DNA of 64,000 nucleotides, taken from the NCBI RefSeq assembly GCF_018991925.1, contig NW_024737042.1:20921763-20985762 (forward strand), given 5' to 3'. The notes under the pieces are model-generated. The model searched no databases, was not told where the DNA came from, and saw only the letters and a list, made by a program, of their open reading frames with translations. This document shows, piece by piece, positions 60,290 to 64,000 of the stretch (position 1 is the stretch's first letter; every line of letters starts with the position of its first letter). Source of the stretch: Homarus americanus. Lineage: Eukaryota > Arthropoda > Malacostraca > Decapoda > Nephropidae. The position numbers and the translations under genes are program-made.

Positions 60290-61985
60290 AAATGTTCCAT
60301 TAAGGGTATACTGTATACTAACTAAGCCATCAGAGTGTTATGGTATATTGTATACTAACTAAGCCATCAGAATGTTATGGTATACAGTATACAAACTAAG
60401 CCATCAGAGTGTTATGGTATACAGTATACTAACTAAGCCATCAGAGTGTTATGGTATACAGTATACTAACTAAGCCATCAGAGTGTTATGGCATACTGTA
60501 TACTAACTAAGCCATTAGAGTGTTATGGTATACAGTATACTAACTAAGCCATCAGAGTGTTATGGTATACAGTATAATGCCAATCTGTCAACAGAGCAAG
60601 TATGGCATACTGTATACTAACTAAGCCATTAGAGTGTTATGGTATACAGTATACTAACTAAGCCATCAGAGTGTTATGGTATACAGTATACTAACTAAGC
60701 CATCAGAGTGTTATGGTATACAGTATACTAACTAAGCCATCAGAGTGTTATGGCATACTGTATACTAACTAAGCCATTAGAGTGTTACATAAGAGCATAA
60801 GAAAATAAGGAGTCTGCAATAGGCCGGTTGGCCTGTGCATGGCAGCTCCTGTCGAGAGTTACTACCACTCTCTATCATCCATGAATATGTCCATCCTCCT
60901 TTTGAAACTTTCCAGTGAGTTATGGTATACAGTATACTAACTAAGCCATCAGAGTGTTATGGTATACAGTATACTAACTAAGCCATCAGAGCGGTTAAGT
61001 GGCATACCAGCACAGCATACCAACTAGTTTAATAGAGCGTTATGGCATACAGCATACCAATCCAAGCCATTAGAGTGCGTTATGGCATAAAGGGTATACC
61101 AACTGGGCTTAACAGAGTGTGTTATGGCATACAGTATACCAACCTGTCAATTAAGGAGTGTTAGTGGCATACAGTATACCAATTGTCATCAGAGTGTTAA
61201 TACATATGCAGAGTAAATAATCCGCTTCATTAGAGTGTTATGGCATACAGCATACCAATCCAAGCCATTAGAGTGTTATATACAGCATACCAACTCGCTT
61301 CATCAGAGTGTGTTGGGTGGCATACAGTATACCAACCAAGCCATCGAGTACAGGGCATACAGTATACTAACTAAGTCATCAGAGTGTTATGGCATACAGC
61401 ATACCAACTGCTTGCCAGAGTGTTGCAGTATATAGTATACCAATCTGCTTATCAGAGAGGTGGTATACAGTATACTAACTAAGCCATCAGAGTGTTATGG
61501 TATACAGTATACTAACTAAGCCATTAGAGTGTTATGGTATACAGTATACTAACTAAGCCATCAGAGTGTTATGGTATACAGTATACTAACTAAGCCATCA
61601 GAGTGTTATGGTATACAGTATACTAACTAAGCCATCAGAGTGTTATGGTATACAGTATACTAACTAAGCCATCAGAGTGTTATGGTATACAGTACAGTAT
61701 ACTAACTAAGCCATCAGAGTGTTATGGTATACAGTATACTAACTAAGCCATTAGAGTGTTATGGTATACAGTATACTAACTAAGCCATCAGAGTGTTATG
61801 GTATACAGTATACTAACTAAGCCATTAGAGTGTTATGGTATACAGTATACTAACTAAGCCATCAGAGTGTTATGGTATACAGTATACTAACTAAGCCATT
61901 TAGAGTAAAGTTATGGTGACACAGAGACAAATAATTCACCTGGAGGTGTTATATATAATATATACTAACTAATCCACCATAGTAT
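60290..61985. repeat. 37-bp satellite array (TATACTAACTAAGCCATCAG...)
   Basis: The 37-bp unit TATACTAACTAAGCCATCAG + AGTGTTATGGTATACAG repeats for about 1.7 kb. The flanks 60,300-60,785 and 61,460-61,890 are nearly uniform, and the middle (61,000-61,460) is diverged. Each unit junction contains the near-perfect palindrome GTATACAGTATAC. CCATCAG and CCATTAG variants alternate in a non-random order. A CR1 scrap interrupts it at 60,786-60,915. Confidence 0.95.
60786..60915 (-). mobile_element. CR1 subfamily 2 3' end inserted in the satellite
   Basis: CATAAGAGCATAAGAAAATA, then AGGAGTCTGCAATAGGCCGG and the following 90 bases match 46,735-46,860. Satellite units resume on both sides. Confidence 0.85.
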
Positions 61986-61997
61986 TATGCTATACAG

Positions 61998-63155
61998 TGG
62001 ACCAGACGAAATACCCCCCTCGTGCTCTGAGGCAGTGTGCTGAAATTCTGGCCCCTGTGCTTGCTCTCCTCTTTCGCCTTTGCCTCAAAACCCAAACTTT
62101 CCCTTCTTCTTGGAAGCATACCTTGGTTCAGCCCATCCCGAAAAAGGGTGAACATTCCAATCCTTCTAACTATTGCCCCATTTTCCCTACTTCATCCCTC
62201 TCTATGATTTCGAAACTATCGTAAACTTTCATTTTCTCCGTCACCTTGAACGCCTTTCCATTTTGTTGGATCACCAGTACGGCTTTCGCCAGGAGAGATC
62301 TACTGGTGATCTGCTCTCCTACTACACCCATCTTTGGTCATCCTCTCTTAGGGATTATATGGGAAACTTTCGTCGTGGCCCTCGACATCTCCAAGGCATT
62401 TGACAGGGCATGGCACAAGTCTTTGCTTTTATGGTTTCTTTCCACCACTTTGTTCTCTAACTTCTAGCTTCCTTTGAGAACCGATCTATGGCAGTTGTTG
62501 TCGAGGAATCAATGTCTCGCTCTTTCTCTACCAATAGTGGTGTCCCACAGGGTTCTGTTCTTTCACCTACTCTCTTCCATCTTTTTATCAGTGATTTACT
62601 TCACACTACGACTAAGTCTATCCATTCTTACGCTGATGATTCTACTCTTCACTCTTCTTCACATTTTTCCCTCCCCCATAATTCTCAAACTAGATCTGTT
62701 TCTAGAGCTGATATCCTTTCATCCATCAATGCGAATCTGTGCAGCATCTCCGAATGGGGAGGTAGAAACTTGGTTAAATTAAATAGTAATAAAATACAGT
62801 ATTTACCAATTCCACTTTCCAGATTAGATGATCTCCCACCAATCACATTTCAGGACACAATCTTTCCGCCAAATTCTAAAATAGATATACTAGGCCTCAC
62901 CATTTCCTCCAATACGTCATGGAAGCCACACATCCACAACATTGTTAAAGCTGCCTCCCGAAAGCTGGGAATGCTGTACGAGTGTACAGATGCCGTAGCT
63001 ACTTCACTCCTGAGCAGTTGCTTCAGATATATATGGGATTCATTCGTCCTAACGTGGAGTACTGCTCTCATATCTGGGGTGGCTCTTCTTCTGTCCAACT
63101 GTTAGATAGGGTGGAATCAAAGGCATATCGTCCTATTAACTCTCCTCCTTTAGTT
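61998..63155 (+). pseudogene. LINE family B reverse transcriptase, better copy, cut by gap
   Basis: Frames read GPDEIPPRALRQCAEILAP-like sequence, FPSSWKHTLVQPIPKKGEHS, NPSNYCPIF, a QYGFRQERSTGDLL motif and LDISKAFDRAWHKSLL. The longest part (62,488-62,980 and 62,982-63,155) reads FSTNSGVPQGSVLSPTLFHL, the catalytic SYADDSTLHSSS, ILGLTISSNTSWKPH and RPNVEYCSHIWGGSS. YADD and PQG are intact here, unlike in the copy at 19,976-21,130. Frameshifts near 62,225, 62,400 and 62,975 and a short duplication (GTACGAGTGTACAG) break it. The 3' end lies in the N run. Confidence 0.85.
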
Positions 63156-63255
63156 NNNNNNNNNNNNNNNNNNNNNNNNNNNNNNNNNNNNNNNNNNNNN
63201 NNNNNNNNNNNNNNNNNNNNNNNNNNNNNNNNNNNNNNNNNNNNNNNNNNNNNNN
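63156..63255. other. Assembly gap, 100 N
   Basis: Exactly 100 N. The sequence beyond restarts inside a copy of 45,855-46,617. Confidence 0.99.
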
Positions 63256-64000
63256 TGTATTGCTGAAAAACACAACGGAAAGTGCATAAAAGTTTTATTT
63301 TATTATTATCGTAAAAACAAAAAGGCAAAACCTAACAACTCAATCAGGAAATAAAATAGAGTTCATGGAAACACCTGCACACTAACAAAGACCTTGAGCA
63401 ATTACGACCAAGGCTAAACAAACACATAAACTGCATCAGGATGAACGCGCAATGAACACCAAAGAGGAAGAGAAAACATAACATTTATGCCTATCCATGC
63501 GGTTGAAATTATCAAACCAACCTACCAAGTTTAGAATTCAATAAAGATTCAAAGATATAATCAGTGAGTTTGTAGAAAGAGAACAATCAAACATATTTTA
63601 AGCTTTATAAATACTAAAATAGAGATACAGTAATGCACATTTCCGGAAAAATAAGTGTTATAAGTATAAAATTTAAACTGAGGAGATTCAAGTCCTGTTA
63701 ATCTTTCATCAGGTTATCGTCTCACATCATAGCGCGTGCACACATCATTATGTATACCTCCGTCATACACAGGGCACTGACACATACAGTACCGTCCATA
63801 CAGTACCAACAAACACACACTACATCGTCACATATAGTACCATAAAAACACAGCACCATCACATACTTGTCAACCATCAGTGAGACAAGACGCCCTGAAG
63901 GCGTTTCCTGGTTTGGCAGCCAGGCCGAGTCTGATTGGCCTTGCTCCCCACCCCTGCTATATCCAAACGCCCTACCAGCTTTACTACACCGGGATTTATT
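63256..64000. repeat. Indel-rich copy of 45,855-46,617
   Basis: From about 63,265 the sequence follows 45,855-46,617 in order but is about 27 bases shorter. It has many 1-4-base losses (for example GGCTAAACAAAC against GGCTGTAAACAAAC, and CCGTCCATACAG against CCGTCACATACAG). No gene recognised. The pattern suggests an unpolished alternative haplotype. Confidence 0.9.

Overview
This window looks like repeat-dominated, gene-poor nuclear DNA of an arthropod, most probably a decapod crustacean. Three things suggest this: many chicken-repeat-1 (CR1) type LINEs with an 8-bp TTCTTATG 3' tail, very long TAA/ATT, TA, CA and GA microsatellites, and short TTAGG runs (the arthropod telomere-type pentamer) inside small transposons. 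The species call is inference. I see no host protein-coding gene, tRNA or rRNA gene. Every long open frame belongs to a mobile element or to simple-sequence DNA.

Layout. 1-14,000: CR1 fragments, a small inverted-repeat element (MITE) with internal TTAGG, a solo-LTR-like insertion inside a CR1 copy, microsatellites, and a 1.7-kb satellite built on a 22-bp unit. 14,013-18,808: a nearly full-length CR1 (ORF1 with an SGNH-esterase domain; ORF2 with endonuclease and reverse transcriptase) flanked by antisense CR1 pieces. 18,900-25,200: a second LINE family (B), a decayed Tc1/mariner copy, diverged repeats and a large (TA)n palindrome. 25,200-33,800: an antisense LINE (family C) split by a complete 6.8-kb Ty3/gypsy-like LTR retrotransposon whose integrase lies before the reverse transcriptase. 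33,801-35,308: an envelope-like ORF followed by an LTR-like stretch. 35,328-37,695: an IS630/Tc1-mariner-type transposon with long terminal inverted repeats and an interrupted transposase. 37,697-43,952: a retroposon 3' end, LINE C with a CR1 inserted in it, and an unclassified transposase-like gene of 429 residues. 43,953-50,916: an RTE-like fragment, pyrimidine-rich DNA, an antisense CR1 of a second subfamily, and the 5' half of LINE D.

The rest is divided by two 100-base runs of N. Sequence 51,017-58,448 is an almost identical direct copy of 36,540-43,952. Sequence 63,265-64,000 is an indel-rich copy of 45,855-46,617, in the same order. The simplest reading is that two haplotypes of one locus were scaffolded one after the other. 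On that reading, 43,953-45,854 and 58,449-63,155 (with a 37-bp satellite, SINE-like pieces and a LINE B copy) are alternative contents of the same interval.

The elements work as independent parasites and form a nested insertion record: CR1 and the LTR element entered LINE C, a solo LTR entered CR1, the mariner-type element entered a TAA microsatellite, and CR1 entered the 37-bp satellite. Points most worth following are the integrase-first gypsy element, the envelope-like ORF, the 429-residue transposase-like family, the intron-containing mariner-type element and the haplotype duplication.
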